DNA of 64,000 bases from Capsaspora owczarzaki ATCC 30864 (Eukaryota > Opisthokonta > Filasterea): assembly GCF_000151315.2 (NCBI RefSeq), contig NW_011887307.1, positions 624,876 through 688,875 of the forward strand, written 5' to 3'. A program made the position numbers and the translations under genes. Numbering within the stretch: position 1 is the first letter of the stretch; each line of letters opens with the position of its first letter. Below the pieces are notes generated by a model that searched no databases, was not told the origin of the DNA, and saw only the letters and a program-made list of their open reading frames with translations. Shown one piece after another: positions 44,395 to 58,289 of the stretch.

Positions 44395-44803
44395 GGAAGG
44401 ATGTCGTTTGTGTTTGTTCTGAAAATCAATGTCACCTTGTGTTCATTTCTTGTTTTTGGTTCCAGTCCAACTTTTGTTCCAGTCCAAATGTGAAAAAAGC
44501 CAATGTTTATCTCGTGAAACAACAAAGGCAGGTCGGAAAAAAAAAATGCAACAGCGCGAAGGCAGGACGACGACAACAGCGGGAGCAAAAGAACTACATC
44601 AAAAGAGCAAAGAGGACACCACAAACACACTCACACGAAAAAAGGGGGACAAAAATCGCACACAACAGAACAGGACAGAACAGGACAAAAAGAAAAAACC
44701 AAACAGCCAAGCATAGCACCAAGGCGGATACAATGAAGGAAACAAAAAAGTTATGTGGAACAGGGGAATATAAAATGAACAGAACCAAGAAAAGGGGGTG
44801 GGT
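44395..44803. other. Convergent intergenic region
   Basis: About 410 bp between the 3' ends of the transporter (plus) and CK1 (minus). A-rich on the plus strand with short imperfect ACAGAACAGG repeats near 44660-44690. No gene. Confidence 0.6.
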
Positions 44804-46427
<1,624 letters not shown>

Positions 46428-47635
46428 GGTGGTGTGGGGATCAGAGTTTCGTTTGTTCTACAATCGGTGTGGCAGAGAGAGCGAGACAGAGCGAGAACAC
46501 GTTTTGGCAGTTGCTTCGTGTCTAGGTCTGTGTCAGAACCAACGTTCAAACGAGTGCAAGAGTGCAACAGTGAGTGAGTGAGTGAGTGTTGCTCGTAGAG
46601 GGAGTGCATGCAGCTTGGGCTTGGTGGGCGGGAGCGAGAAAATGTTCCAATCACAAAAATGGCCAAGAGCGCGGTATGTGTCGGGCGAATGAAGCAGGTT
46701 GACAAAGTAGAAGCGAGAAAAGAAGAAGAAGAAGAAGAAGAAGAAGAGAGGCAGCAGAGACAGAGGGACGAGGACGAGGACGAGGACGAGCTTGAAGATG
46801 AAAATAAAAAAAAAAAGAAAAAAAAACAAAGAGAGGGAAAAACACCAGATTCGACACAGCTCAGATAGCACAAAAGCGAGTTGAGCAGACTTCCGAAAGA
46901 GAGAGAGAGAGAGAGAGAGACAGGATGTGAGAGTACAAACCACACCCTCATGCTGCATTTGGACACTGGAGAAAGAGAAAGAGAGAAAGAGAGAGAAAAA
47001 GGGGAAAAAAAGCCGCGAACAAAAGCCAAGCGAATGGAAAAGCTAGACTTCAAAAAAAAAAAAAAAAAAAAAAAAGGGAAAAAAAAGCCGCCTTTTTTTC
47101 AAAGTGTGCTGCAGCTGCTCGTCGGCGTCACCGCTGCTGGGCAATGGCGGAGCAGACCAGCTCAACACCAGTGTGACGCCGGGTCACAGAAGCCAGCAGC
47201 ACGAAGAGGGGGTGGAGGGAGAGAAAGGACAAAAAAGAAGCAAAGGCGTCGAAACGCAAGCAGAGCGTAGTGACCTCTTGGCCAACGACCCTCCGAAGCA
47301 AGGACGCGGCTCACCCTCCCCCCTCCTCACATGGCAAGCACAGGCCCTGCTGTGTAAGAAAGGGGAGAAAAGGGTGTTGCTCTGGACGCGGGACCGAAGC
47401 GCAGAAACAGCCAAACCCGCGTTCGTTCGCCCTCAAGCGAAATGAGCACGTCCTCGATAGAAGCCACTCTTTTCCTCAGTTGCTGCTGCCCACCCCCGCT
47501 TGCCGCATGCCACAAAGCCACTTCCCACCACTCTCAACTGACGTGCGTCCTCACGTGCGACGCGCAGGGAAAACGCAGGCACACACTCAAAGAAAATGAC
47601 GCAGACTTCAAAAAAAAAAAAAAAAACCTGACAAG

Positions 47636-47673
<38 letters not shown>

Positions 47674-48645
47674 CGTTTTGCTTGCCACTCGTTCATTCGT
47701 CCGCGCCGTTTTTGCACAGGGCGAGTTCCCTGCTGCAAGTAGGCCCGTCCTCGTCGCGCCGGGCAGACGAGCAATCACATGGCGCGAGTCCTTGCGGTGC
47801 GGTGGCGATCGCAGCGTGCGTGTGTCGCGCTGAGGCAGCCGCCGCGTTCGAGCATGTGGAGCGGTCGCTTTCATCACAACTCGACTCCCAAAAAAAAAAA
47901 AAAAAAAAAAAGCGGAAAAAATGCGAAAAGAGATACGAGATCTCACTGTGCCGCAAAACTCGACATTAGAAAAACATAGCCCTTACCAGAAAAACAGTGA
48001 GCAACAAAGTAAAAAAAAAAAACCAACAAAAAAACACAAAAACACACAATAAAAAAAAAAAAAAAAAAAGGAGACTGGATTTTGACAAAGTGCGAGTCAA
48101 CGTTCGTGATGCGACGGAGTGCTCGCGTTTGTCAGCAAACCACTCGACTCGTCCAAAAGATCATCAGGAGACTATTCTCATTTCTCACGGGGGAAGGAGG
48201 GAAAGAACGCCGGCGCTCCAGGCGGGTTGTGCTGAAAGGACAGATTTTGACACAGTGTATCACTTGGAAACTAAGACAAGGCGTAGACGAAACCTGCCAA
48301 GCTCAGAAATGGCTTCAAAGACATGGGTAAATACTAGGTGAGCGGTCTGGGGACCAAATGGCATCTCACGGTTGACGATTTTGGGCCAACAGACAACCCC
48401 CATCATCAACAAGCCCCGACAAACAGCGATATGAAAGCCTTGGTCGATATCTCAAAGAACGAGTCCGATGAGAGCAATCAGTAACAGAAACGAATAAACC
48501 AGAAAAGCAGTGGACAGACGGAAGACGACAAAGGAGAATGAAAATCGTGCTTTATTACCAGAACAACAAGCAATGCGGGGCAAGCAAACCAGCAAAACAG
48601 GAAACTTGGCCATGGGTTTGAATGGAGCAGCAAGCCGAATGCAAC
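46428..48645. other. Homopolymer-rich intergenic region upstream of CK1
   Basis: About 2.2 kb with (GAA)n at 46722-46747, an A-run at 47050-47074, a T-run of about 35 at 47639-47673, an A-run at 47890-47910 and another at 48052-48069. No protein-like ORF or RNA gene was seen. It includes the CK1 5' leader and the 3' flank of the LIM gene. Confidence 0.6.
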
Positions 48646-49800
48646 TTAAGCCCGCTGGTGCGCTTCGCAGTAGGGCTTTTGCTCCCGCAGATAGATCTTG
48701 TCGCCCTCGCTGAATGGCGACTGGCAGGTCTGGCAACGGATGCAGCCAGTGTGGAAGGACTTGTTGTCTTCCAGCTGCAGGTAGACGCCGTTGATCTGAA
48801 GATTGCAGTGACTGCAGCTCACGCCATGGTTGCTCTGGTAGTCGCGCTCGCAGTAGTTCTTGCCGTTTCGCTCATAGAACGAGCCAGAGAGCTCGCACTT
48901 GCACACATCGCAGCTGGCAAAATACAGTTGGTTGCGTCATGGTTGAGTCACGCGTCCGTAGCTCTAGATACCGTCCTTCCAAGCACCTTACCGGAAGCAC
49001 GAAGAATGGAAGTGTTGGTCCAAGGCTTTGATGGCTTCGTTCTGGCCAATCGGACGACGGCAGCAAGCACAGTCTGGTCATGTCGCAAGATGGGAGAAAA
49101 GAGTCAACATCACAGCAAAACAGCTCGCACAAAAAACACGGAAACGAAACAAAAACGACCAGCAAAACAATACCAGTGTCGGCGTCGTGGTGGGCTTGCT
49201 GAACCTTGGGAATGTCAGCCTCGCAGAAAGGCTTGCCGTTGAACTCGACAAACTTGTTGGTGCCGAGGGCGCAGCCGCACTCGGCGCAGCGGAAGCAGGT
49301 GCTGTGGAACTTGCGGTCGAAGGCGGTCAGGTAGTCGGAGGTGATGACCAGGTCGCAGCTCGAGCAGCATTGCGAGCCGCAGTGGCTGCACAGCGGCGCG
49401 CCGTTCTTGTAAACGATAGTGTCGCCGGGCTTGATGACATTCGAGCAGTGGGTGCACGTGAAGCACGACGCGTGGAAGTCCTGGCCGCTGACCAAGATGC
49501 CCTCGTTGTCGATCAGCAGCTTGCACTTTGCGCAGTACTTGCCAAACTTGCGCACATAGTCGGCAGGGCAGTAATACGAGCCGTCGCGATCGTAGAAGGC
49601 GCCATCGAGTGATTTGCTGCATTCTGGTAGTTTTTATTTTGTTATTGTTGTGAGTTGTTGAGACTTTTAGCATGAATGTACCACAAAAAGTGAGTCAAAC
49701 GTACCAGCGCAAGTCAGGCAGTGGTTGTGGAACATCTTTCCGTTCTCGAGCTTGAGGCCATCGCCGTCGACATCGGTGTGGCACTTTTGGCACTTTTGGG
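48646..49800 (-). CDS. Five-LIM-domain protein (5' end unresolved)
   Basis: Four exons are secure: 49800-49705, 49623-49174, 49073-48992, 48913-48646. They encode five consecutive LIM zinc-binding domains and almost nothing else. LIM1 starts CQKCHTDVDGDG with HNHCLTCAEC; LIM2 CAKCKLLIDNEG with HASCFTCTHC; LIM3 CSSCDLVITSDY with HSTCFRCAEC and NKFVEFNGKPFC; LIM4 CACCRRPIGQNE with HSSCFRCDVC; LIM5 CSHCNLQINGVY with HTGCIRCQTC, ending KPYCEAHQRA. Five LIM domains recall PINCH, while spacing and wording also resemble paxillin-type LIMs, so I leave the symbol open. LIM proteins scaffold adhesion and actin complexes. The first exon must supply the ATG and one base of phase; no convincing candidate was found between 49801 and about 50250. 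Confidence 0.85.
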
Positions 49801-51132
49801 CTGTGGAAACGAGCAACAGGTTGAAAAAGTGAGACACGTTCTCAACTTGGCGGTTGAACAAACGAGGTGTTTTTGCAAAATGCTTTCCGACTGCACCCCA
49901 TTTGCCCCATCTGCCGCCTTGATTGCTGAGCTCAATCCATGAATGGCAACAGACAGTTGAAATGGCAAGTACACACCCCCTTTCCCACCGCTTTCTGGAT
50001 TTGGGAGTTTGTTTGTCGGCACTCAATGTTCAATTGGCAAATTGCTCGCGAGATTCATCACAAAAACCCGACACTCGAAAGCAACAAATCGATTCAACGA
50101 AGACCGAAGAACGAAGAACGAAGAACGAAGAAAAAAAATCACTGAAAATAAGAAAAAAGGAAAGTAAAAAAAAAAAAAAAAATAAAATAAAAAATAATAA
50201 AAATAAAAATAATAAAATCTTAAAACACTGAATTCGACCGCAACGACAATCCATTTCATGCTGGAATTGCGTCGCGCGGTTCTGCGCTGTGAAACGAACG
50301 GCTGCGCACATCAATTATGTGTGCGTGTGCGTGTGTGTATGGACGTTTGCACGATAATGGCTGGAACTGTGAGCCAAAAAGCGCCTGCAGCAGCAACAAT
50401 GCTTTTAACAAAGTATGAAGAATAGAATGAGAAATGCATGGCAATGGCGTTTTGAGAGCGAGGCAAGCACAGGAGAGCACCACCACCACCAGGACGAGCA
50501 ACGTGGTGGTTGCAAAGTGCAGCGAGTTTCGCTCGTTGCGTACACGATGCAGTGTTCACCCACAGAACGAGAATGACAGCAGCGACGAGAAGGATTGAAT
50601 TCAAAACGTCGCTTTTTTTTTCTCTTTTATTCTTTCCTTTCCTTTCACTTTGTTTTGCAACCCAGTCGCATTGCAACCCAGTCGACGGGCAGCAAAAATG
50701 CAAGAAACAGTGTTCCAATGAAGCGACGATGGAAGGTTGAACGATTTGGTGGTCAATCTCAGGGTCATACACATGATTTTGTTGCAGAATAGTGGGAATA
50801 AGACTGCACTGGATTAGGAAGGTTGATCTGCCCCAAGCCATTCGAACGTGCACATCAAAGCCCTTCCGCCCCAGTTGCCGAAATGGTCGCAGCATACTGA
50901 ATTAAGGCAGGGCGTGCGGAGAGGAATGGGAAAAAGGCACACTGTGATTGTGACGTGCCGTGCCCTGCTCCACCTCTCTTGTTCCCCAAAACTCGCTCAT
51001 GCCACACCCCAAAGTGTAAGCGAATCTCGACGAGAATGAAAGGACGCAAATGAAGAGTTGACGCAACAGGAAAGAGGCAGCGAAAAAACCAGGAATAAAT
51101 TCAAAAACAACGACATTTTGTTTTTCGCCACT
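49801..51132. other. Intergenic region, LIM gene leader and SEC31 3' flank
   Basis: About 1.3 kb. Probably holds the missing first LIM exon. Shows GAAGAAC repeats at 50100-50130 and an A/T-rich tract at 50160-50225 (T-rich in the sense of the LIM gene). No other gene supported. Confidence 0.5.
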
Positions 51133-53485
51133 TTAAGCGCCACCACGCATGAGACCAAGAACACCCTTGATGCCAATAATCCAATCACCGCCATCCGCAA
51201 CAGACGTCACGAGCATGTGATGAATCTGGCCAACGGCAAGAGCATTGTTTGCACCGAGAGCTGCAAAAGCAAAACACACACAAAAACGAGGAAAAGTATG
51301 TCGAGCAGCGTGAGCGAACCAAGTGTGTGACAACAGTTCCGAAAACATCCAACAAAGAATGCCACAAACCCCTACCTTGTGCAAGCTGGTTCAAAAGGGT
51401 GATGCCGTGCTCAGACACTTGACGACGACGGAGTTTGGCGTAAAGCGCCCCGAGGCGACGACGAATGTCTTCCACCTTCCTCTGTGTTGCGCGAAGAAAA
51501 ACAAGGAAACAAAATCAGACCATTTCAAGGAAAGAAAAAAAGCTCTCAACATTCAACTTTGCCACTTTGTTCTACTCACAGCTTGCGTTGCGCGGAAGGG
51601 CTCGAGAGCGGCATCCAGAGCGGCGACAATGGGCGCATATTCCTCCGGCATGGGAGGTTCGGGCTCGGCGACGGGAGCAGGCGGAGCAGCAGGGCGCGCT
51701 TGTTGTTGCTGCTGCTGCTGTTGTTGTTGTTGTTGGGGTTGCTGGAACTGGTGCTGCGGCTGTGGCTGGCCAAACTGGTTGAGCTGCGGCTGTTGCTGGG
51801 CAAATGCTGGCTGTCCGACGAAAGGGGCGCCAAACGGAGCAGAGGCGGGCTGCTGCTGGTGTTGGACGACAGCAGGCGCCTGGTAGGGCGCATCAAACGC
51901 AGTAGTGGCAGCAGCTTGCTGCGGCACGCCGACTTGCTGTGGCGGCGCAGGTTGGGCTGGGGCAGGCTGCGAGAACCCGTAAGGCGACAGCTGCTGGGGC
52001 AGCGGCTGCATCTGGTGCTGCTGCACAGGAGGCGCAGGGCTTGCAAAGGGCTGACCCGGCGCGCCCGGAGCCGGATAACCGGCAGGAGCGCCGAGCGGAG
52101 ACATGATGGGCGCAGCGGCAGCAGCAGACATGCGAGCAACCGCAGCAGGCTCGGACAGCAGGGCGGGAGGAGGATCGTTCCAGCGCTTGTCGGCGACCGG
52201 CGGCGGTCCAGCGGCGACAGGAGGCTGATTGGCAAGAGTTCCACCGACGAAAGTGGGTCCCGCGTTGAACGTCGAAAGCGGGGCTTGCATTCCGTTCACA
52301 CGGCCAGGGGAGGCGCTGGCCGCAGGATTCCACGGGACGTTGTTGTTGTTGTTCAGAGCGGCAGAGTTGTCGTACGGGGAAGCGAATCCAGCAAATCCAT
52401 TGCTCGACGCAGGAGACTGGAAGTGCTGCTGAGGCTGCTGAGGCTGCGATGGGACGCCATATTGCTGGAAAGGCGATGGCTGGGCGAAAGCTTGCGAGTT
52501 GTAGCCGCCGTGAGTTGGGGTCTGGAACGACGAATGAGCAGCAGCATTCGGCTGCTGTTGGAACAGCTGGTTTGGTTGTTGATACGCCTGTCGTTGCTGC
52601 TGTTGCTGCAGTTGCTGTTGTTGTTGCAGTTGCAGCTGCTGTTGTTGCTGTTGCAGTTGTTGCTGCTGCAACTGAAGCTGGCGCTGCTCTTGCGCCTTCT
52701 TGGCAAGCAGTTCATCGGTTGAAACGAGCTGCTTGATTTCAAAGGGCGCAACGGGCTTGCCACCGGCTCCAGTCGCCACTTGCAAACGGTAGCGCAGCAA
52801 AACAGAATCGGCATCTGCCGCACTGGTCATGTTCAAGTATGACAACGCCGTTTGCAGACGACCCTGGGAGGAGAGCAAATCAGCGTAGTGGCGGTACTTG
52901 GGCTGGAGCAGTTCCTGCTCCTCGGCGCTGACTTGCTGGCCTTGACGCTCGCCCGTAAAGAGCAGCGATTGGCGGAAGACAAGAGCCGTCTCCATGGTGT
53001 CTTGCAGCGCAAACGCGTCCGCGCGATCGCCGTGCAGGGCGAGCCACAGCTCTACAGACTTGACAAAGTTGCCAGCATACATGTAGCACTGCAGTGCATC
53101 CATGCGCAGAGCGTCGCCGCCCTCTGTGAGCAGGCGCTCGGCAAGGGAGCCTGAAAAAAAGAAAGAAAAAGAAGAAAAAAAGAAGCCGCAAGCATCAAAC
53201 AGGTTCCGAAACAACCAAGTCAGGACCACATTTTGAGCGACGCAAACAAGAAAATAAAAAGAGTCATTTGCAGCAAATAACTCGTACCGGCGAACTGGGC
53301 AAAGCTATGGGGATGGGACGAGCAGAACAAGGCAAGCGCCTCGCGCCAATGTCGCAAATCAACCGAGCTGACAAGGCGAGCGTAGCTGTTGTGGGTGATG
53401 ATGGACAAAATCTAAACCAAATCGAGAGAAGAGAGAAAGAGAGACAAAAATCCGTGAGCGCCACGAACAAAAAAAAAGCCCAGTC

Positions 53486-53525
<40 letters not shown>

Positions 53526-56183
53526 AAAAAAAAAAAAAACCCTTACGCGAGTAAAGTCGGAGGGCTGACGCTTGAAATAGGCATTCTGAGTCCGTGCAAT
53601 GAGAGCGGGGCCACCAAGCGGAGCAATGAGCAGCGCGTCCGAGAGACGGTTGTTTTCAATGCACAGCGAAACGGCGCGCTCAAAGTCGCGAACAATCAGA
53701 GCCCGGATGATGAGCGACTCGTTCTCGTCGTGAGAAACGAGCTGCAACGGCCGCGATGAGGCATCAAGCGAGCCAGAGTCCAACTCTGAACCAAGGGCGT
53801 CGCCATCCGCAATGTTGTTGCTGTGCGACGCTGCTGGCGAAAGAGGGGAGGACGCTTCGAGCGAGATGCCGAGTGCTGCAATGCGACGCTCCAGATCGGC
53901 GGAATCAAAGCCGAGCTGTTGGGCATGCCCGACACCGGACAGACGAGCGTGGATGAGCTGCCAGACATTCGTGTCCAGCTTATCGCCCGTCTGCTGCGCA
54001 GCCTGGAGCTTTGCCACGGAAAACTCTGCCAGGGACCGCGGGCCATTCTGACCGACCAGCGCAGCCTGAAGCGCATCAACACGCTGGAGCAGCGATCGTT
54101 CGGTCGCGACCACCTGCACCTTGACAGATCGGGACGACGCATCAAACGACAGCAGCTTGCCGCCAAAGCCAAACGAGACACCGCATGGGCGACGCAGCCA
54201 GCGCGGAGCATGGTTGCGCAAGGGCGCAGGATGAGCGAGAGCCTTGGCAACTTCAGGATCCATTCCAGGACGCAAGGGCTGCTGCGCCTGTTGTTGCTGC
54301 TGTTGCTGCTGCTGCTGCTGTTGTTGTTGCTGCTGCTGTCGGTGCTGCGAGCCAAACAAGTCAGAGCCGGCTGCCCCGCCAAAAAGCGACGAGACATTTG
54401 CCGCATGCTGCGAGCTCGAGAGCTGGGCATGGTGCGAGTCAAAGCCATGGGCCCCGCCTGCGCCTGTCGCATCAGCGCCATCCTCTGTCATGGAGTGGAC
54501 TGAAATGCGCCCGTCGAACGACGCGACAGAGACCAACGAAGGGTTTTTGGGGCTCCACTTGACATCGAACACCCAGTTACCGGCCTGAGGCAACTCGCAC
54601 ACGGACTTGCCCGACTCCGGGTCCCAGCACACGACGCGGTTGTCCTTGCCTCCGGAGAGCAGCATGCTGCTGTCCTTGCCGCACCAGGCCAGGGAGAGGA
54701 CGCCCTTGGTGTGACTCTCGAGGGTGCGAAGGGGCGAGTACGCGTTTCGCAAATCCCAGATGTGCACGACGGGAGCGCGGTCTTCCTCGCTGGCGGTGGC
54801 CAGCATGGTGGCCACGTCGGGGTTCCATTCAATCGCACGGCAGCGGCACTTTGTCGACGGGTCGGAGAACTGAATCGCAGGTCGGCTGTTGCGCAAATCC
54901 CAAATGACAGACTGGCCCGTCTGCGACGTCGTGGCCAGAATGTGCTGGGCAAGCGCTTGGCGGTTCCACGCAAGCGACACAATGTCGCCCGGGGGCTGAG
55001 TGCGAGCGCCGGGGCTCATCGGCTTGGAGATGTTGTTCAAGTCCCAAATGAAAATCTCAGACTCGGACGCGCCGGACGCAAGCAGGTTGGCCTGGAACGG
55101 GTTGAAGTCGACTGTGCGAACGGGGCCCTTGTGTTGCTCTGTGCGCGCGACGATCGCCGCGTTGATGTCACCACTGGATTGTGAAAACAGTGCAGAGTGA
55201 GAGATAGATGTGGATGAGCGAGCACTGCAGAATGAATAGAATGAACGAATGATGAGCCGCCTTACCGGGCGATGGCAGCAGCCGAGAAGAGCTGGAGAAC
55301 GCCGCCATCCATGCCACCCGCGATGAATCCAGCTGGCAACTCGTCGTCGTTTGCACTGGTCGCCTGCGCACCCCAAGCGAGCGATTGGAACCTGTAGCAA
55401 AGAGGTGGGGAACAGATCAACAGTGAGTTTGTTGGAAACACCCACCCCAGCCCCCAATTCAAAATGCAATCATTTTCAACAAGGGGTAAGAGGTCGAAAA
55501 ATTCGCAGTCCGATGAAAATGGAGAGAGAGAGGAAGAGGGCGAGAGGTGAGAAGGGCAGAGATCTCAATCGATTTGCATTGGAAATCTGGCCGCTCGTTG
55601 ATGTTCTCATCCTCGCCCGTCTGCGTTCATGGCCGAGTGTGAATGAATGTATGCATTGAGAGTAAAACAAGCTGCCGAGTGAAGTCGAGAGTGAAGTCGA
55701 GAGTGAAGTAGAGAGTGAAGTAGAGAGTGAAGGAGCAAGATTGAAAGAGATCTCGTTTCTCCTTTTGTTTGATAGGGGAAATGGTATGGGGATGGGGTTA
55801 GGGGTGGGGAGGGGTTAGGGTTGAACTGAACGCGAATGCAAGCGGATGATGAACGCAGGCGCGCAGAGGAGGAGGAGGAGGAGGAGAAGGGGGAAGAGGG
55901 AAGAGGGGTTGAGTGAATGAATGGACGAGATGACGCACCGCTGTGAGATTGGAAGAGCGCCAATCGGTTTGCTGCTGGTGCTGGTACTGCTGCTGCCCTC
56001 TCCATGATGCTGAACGGATGATCCAGATGCGGATCCGGAGGACGGTCCGACGGCGTAGAGCTCGAGCACGGCGCTGGTGCTGAACGTCGCATCGAGCTGC
56101 TGCGCGGCCGTGCCTGCTGCAAGAAGCGTCTCCTGCGGGCTCCACGCCACACACGACGTGCGCTCAATCTCGTGAAGGCGCAT
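51133..56183 (-). CDS. SEC31: SEC31, outer coat subunit of COPII
   Basis: Seven exons: 56183-55939, 55391-55266, 55173-53547, 53411-53288, 53150-51580, 51481-51376, 51260-51133; phases close, 1308 residues. The ATG at 56183 starts MRLHEIERTSCVAWSPQ, the usual short Sec31 N-terminus leading into the first WD40 blade. The seven-bladed propeller follows (ASGASESEIFIWDLNN, HILATTSQTGQSVIWDLRNS, GVLSLAWCGKDSSMLLSGGK, VCELPQAGNWVFDVKWSPKN), then a polyQ insert and the helical ancestral coatomer element (SLAEFSVAKLQ, FERAVSLCIENNRLSDALLI, YADLLSSQGRLQTALSYL). A long Gln/Pro-rich region binds Sec23 in known Sec31s. The C-terminal helical SRA-like end (VEDIRRRLGALYAKLRR) closes the protein. It forms the COPII cage with Sec13 at ER exit sites. 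Confidence 0.95.
53487..53540. repeat. (CAA)n plus A-run in SEC31 intron 3
   Basis: About 12 CAA units followed by a run of about 17 A, immediately downstream (in gene sense) of the exon 3 donor at 53546. Confidence 0.85.
55677..55733. repeat. 14-nt tandem repeat in SEC31 intron 1
   Basis: Four copies of a GTGAAGT(C/A)GAGA unit, slightly diverged, in the first intron. Confidence 0.85.
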
Positions 56184-56603
56184 TTTCTGAGAAGTGAAGT
56201 GGAAAAAAGGAAGGAAAAGCAAAAAAAAAAAAATGAGAAAAAAAAAAAAGAGAAAAAAGAGAAAAAAGAGAAAAAAAGAAAAAAAAAAAAAAAAAAAAGA
56301 AGAGTGTAAGAAAAAGGATGAAATTCTACATTCACTCCCCACTTTGAAGCAAAAAGACCAAAGTGCTGGGTGCAATCGAAACAGAGGAAGGGACATCGCA
56401 GGCACATCTGGTGGCAGGCGAATCGCAAAAAAAAAAATTCCCAAAACGATGGAAACGGCGCTGAGAAAGTCGAACATAACACGTAAAAATGTCAACGTGG
56501 GATTGGGCCAACACGACACACAATACACGCCATACAAGGGAAAAGGAAACAAAAGGGGTTCAACAGGCACAAAAGGAAAACGCAAACAACAACACCTCGA
56601 GTT
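56184..56603. other. Short A-tract-rich spacer between SEC31 and POLR1C
   Basis: 420 bp holding the SEC31 leader and the POLR1C 3' flank. The plus strand is dominated by A-runs at 56221-56300 (T-tracts in SEC31 sense). Confidence 0.6.
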
Positions 56604-58289
56604 TTATGCGGTCGTGTCCACAGACGACGTGGCATTGTTCAAGTGTGCAAGAATGAGCTCGCACTTGGACTTGAGCTTGAGCACGGATTCAAACAAGAGA
56701 TCACCCGGTGGCAGAGCGCCCGTCGATTCAATGGAGACTGCGCAGGGCACGACGCAAGCGTGAGCATCACTTGTAAACAAAAAAAAAAAAAAAAAAAAAA
56801 AAAAAAACAAGGCCCGCCGCTTCCGTCCACGAGATTGCCAACTTCACGTCATGGTTGGGCGTGCAGCTTCACCAACAAAACTTACACAAAAAGTGGTCGC
56901 GAACTCGTCGCATCTTGACAGCAGAGGCAAGACGTTCGTGACGGAAAATCTCGCGGCTGCACGTGTCTCGACGCGCATCAATAACATAGGCAGTGGGCAC
57001 GCCTATGAAACGTCCAAGGGAACATCCAAACACACAAAGATACCATTATCGTTAGACCGTCTTTCATAAACAAAAAAGCAAAACAAAAACAAATGCGAAA
57101 CTGCAAGAAAACCCTTACCATTCTCGTTGCGGACGCCAATGGTGCCTGGCGAGAAGCACTTTTGCAACAAGTAGGCATCGTCGCCAGTGACTGGTCGTGT
57201 CAAGATAATTTCAGGCAACAGACGATACGAGGCAGTGCCGACCGGCGAGAACTTTGCGTGGTCTCGACCAATGCTCTTGATGCAGTGCATCTCGCAGGCG
57301 ACAGCCTGACCAGGGCGGAGCTTGGCAATAAGAATATCGTCGTGCACGGGGGCGATCGGAGCGTCTTGGAACTGTGCTTCTTGATCGCCCTTTGGCACCC
57401 AGACAATATCCGACGACAAGACTCGAGAGTTGATGTACTTTTCCGTGTCGTCGGTAGCGTTAGGAGATGCGTGCGGGTTCTTTGTGCACTTGACCTGAAG
57501 TGACCCCCAAAACAATCAAAAGACGAAACAAAATGAGAAACACACACCACAAGAATGACGAAATAATGCGGCATCCAGCAGAAATGATACAACTGATCCT
57601 CCTCTTCACTGCCATCGACAATCCATCCATCAATACTCGATGTTTGCGTTTGTGCTTTGTTTTGCGCGTACATCAAGGGTAAAGACCAGGGTGTTGCGGT
57701 CGGTGGCTTGAGTGTCGGGTGTGTCGCGCGTCTCAAAGTATCGGGGATCGGCGCGGATTGGCACAAGACCAAGCCGGTGAGCAAGGGCCTCGTCGTGGAT
57801 GATGCTAGTGTTGTTTGTGAAGAAGACAGTCTCGATGGCCATGGTGGGGACCTCGGCGATCAGAATACGGCGGAAGGCATTAGCAATGGCCGCATCGACG
57901 CCCACCATGTCGAACGTGACGGCCATGGGATCGTCCGGATCCGTCTCGATGCGCTCAATGCGAAAGCCCGCTGCAAACTTGCCAAAGTCCCAGGCGAGCT
58001 CGGCGGCCTCCTCGGGAAAGTTGGCTGGGAAGTCAATCGAGGCTGCGTTTTCCACGCGGTCCGCTTCGAGCACCACCCGCGAGCGAATCTCCTGCATGGC
58101 GCGCTTTCCGGCGTCGCGGCGGTCCTCCACCGAGCCCAGGTGTGCAGGCGACATTGAGGCCTGGGTGGTTGCAGCCGCACTGGCGCCCGCACGTGGCTTG
58201 CTTGAGCTCTTGCTGCCGGTGGGAGCCAAAGACGACGTGTCCATTGCGCCGCCAGACGACGTCGACGTGGTTCGCTTGCGGCCAGACAT
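56604..58289 (-). CDS. POLR1C: POLR1C/RPAC1, shared subunit of RNA polymerases I and III (AC40)
   Basis: Four exons: 58289-57672, 57494-57119, 57002-56886, 56737-56604; phases close, 414 residues. This alpha-like subunit pairs with AC19 to nucleate Pol I and Pol III assembly. The alpha motif is unmistakable: FDMVGVDAAIANAFRRILIA then EVPTMAIETVFFTNNTSI and EALAHRLGLVPIRADPR. Exon 2 continues with PVHDDILIAKLRPGQAVACE and GRDHAKFSPVGTASYRLLPE. The exon 3/4 join restores RVRDHFLFSIESTGALPP, exactly the family pattern, which decided the acceptor at 56738. An N-terminal extension of about 70 Ser/Thr/Ala-rich residues precedes the conserved VVLEADRVENAASIDFP; human RPAC1 (346) lacks it. The ATG at 58289 is the only in-frame start. 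Confidence 0.96.

Noticed and set aside
47442-47969. Overlapping ORFs around homopolymers upstream of CK1
   Set aside because: Sequence is Lys/Phe-rich from A/T runs with no motif or codon bias.
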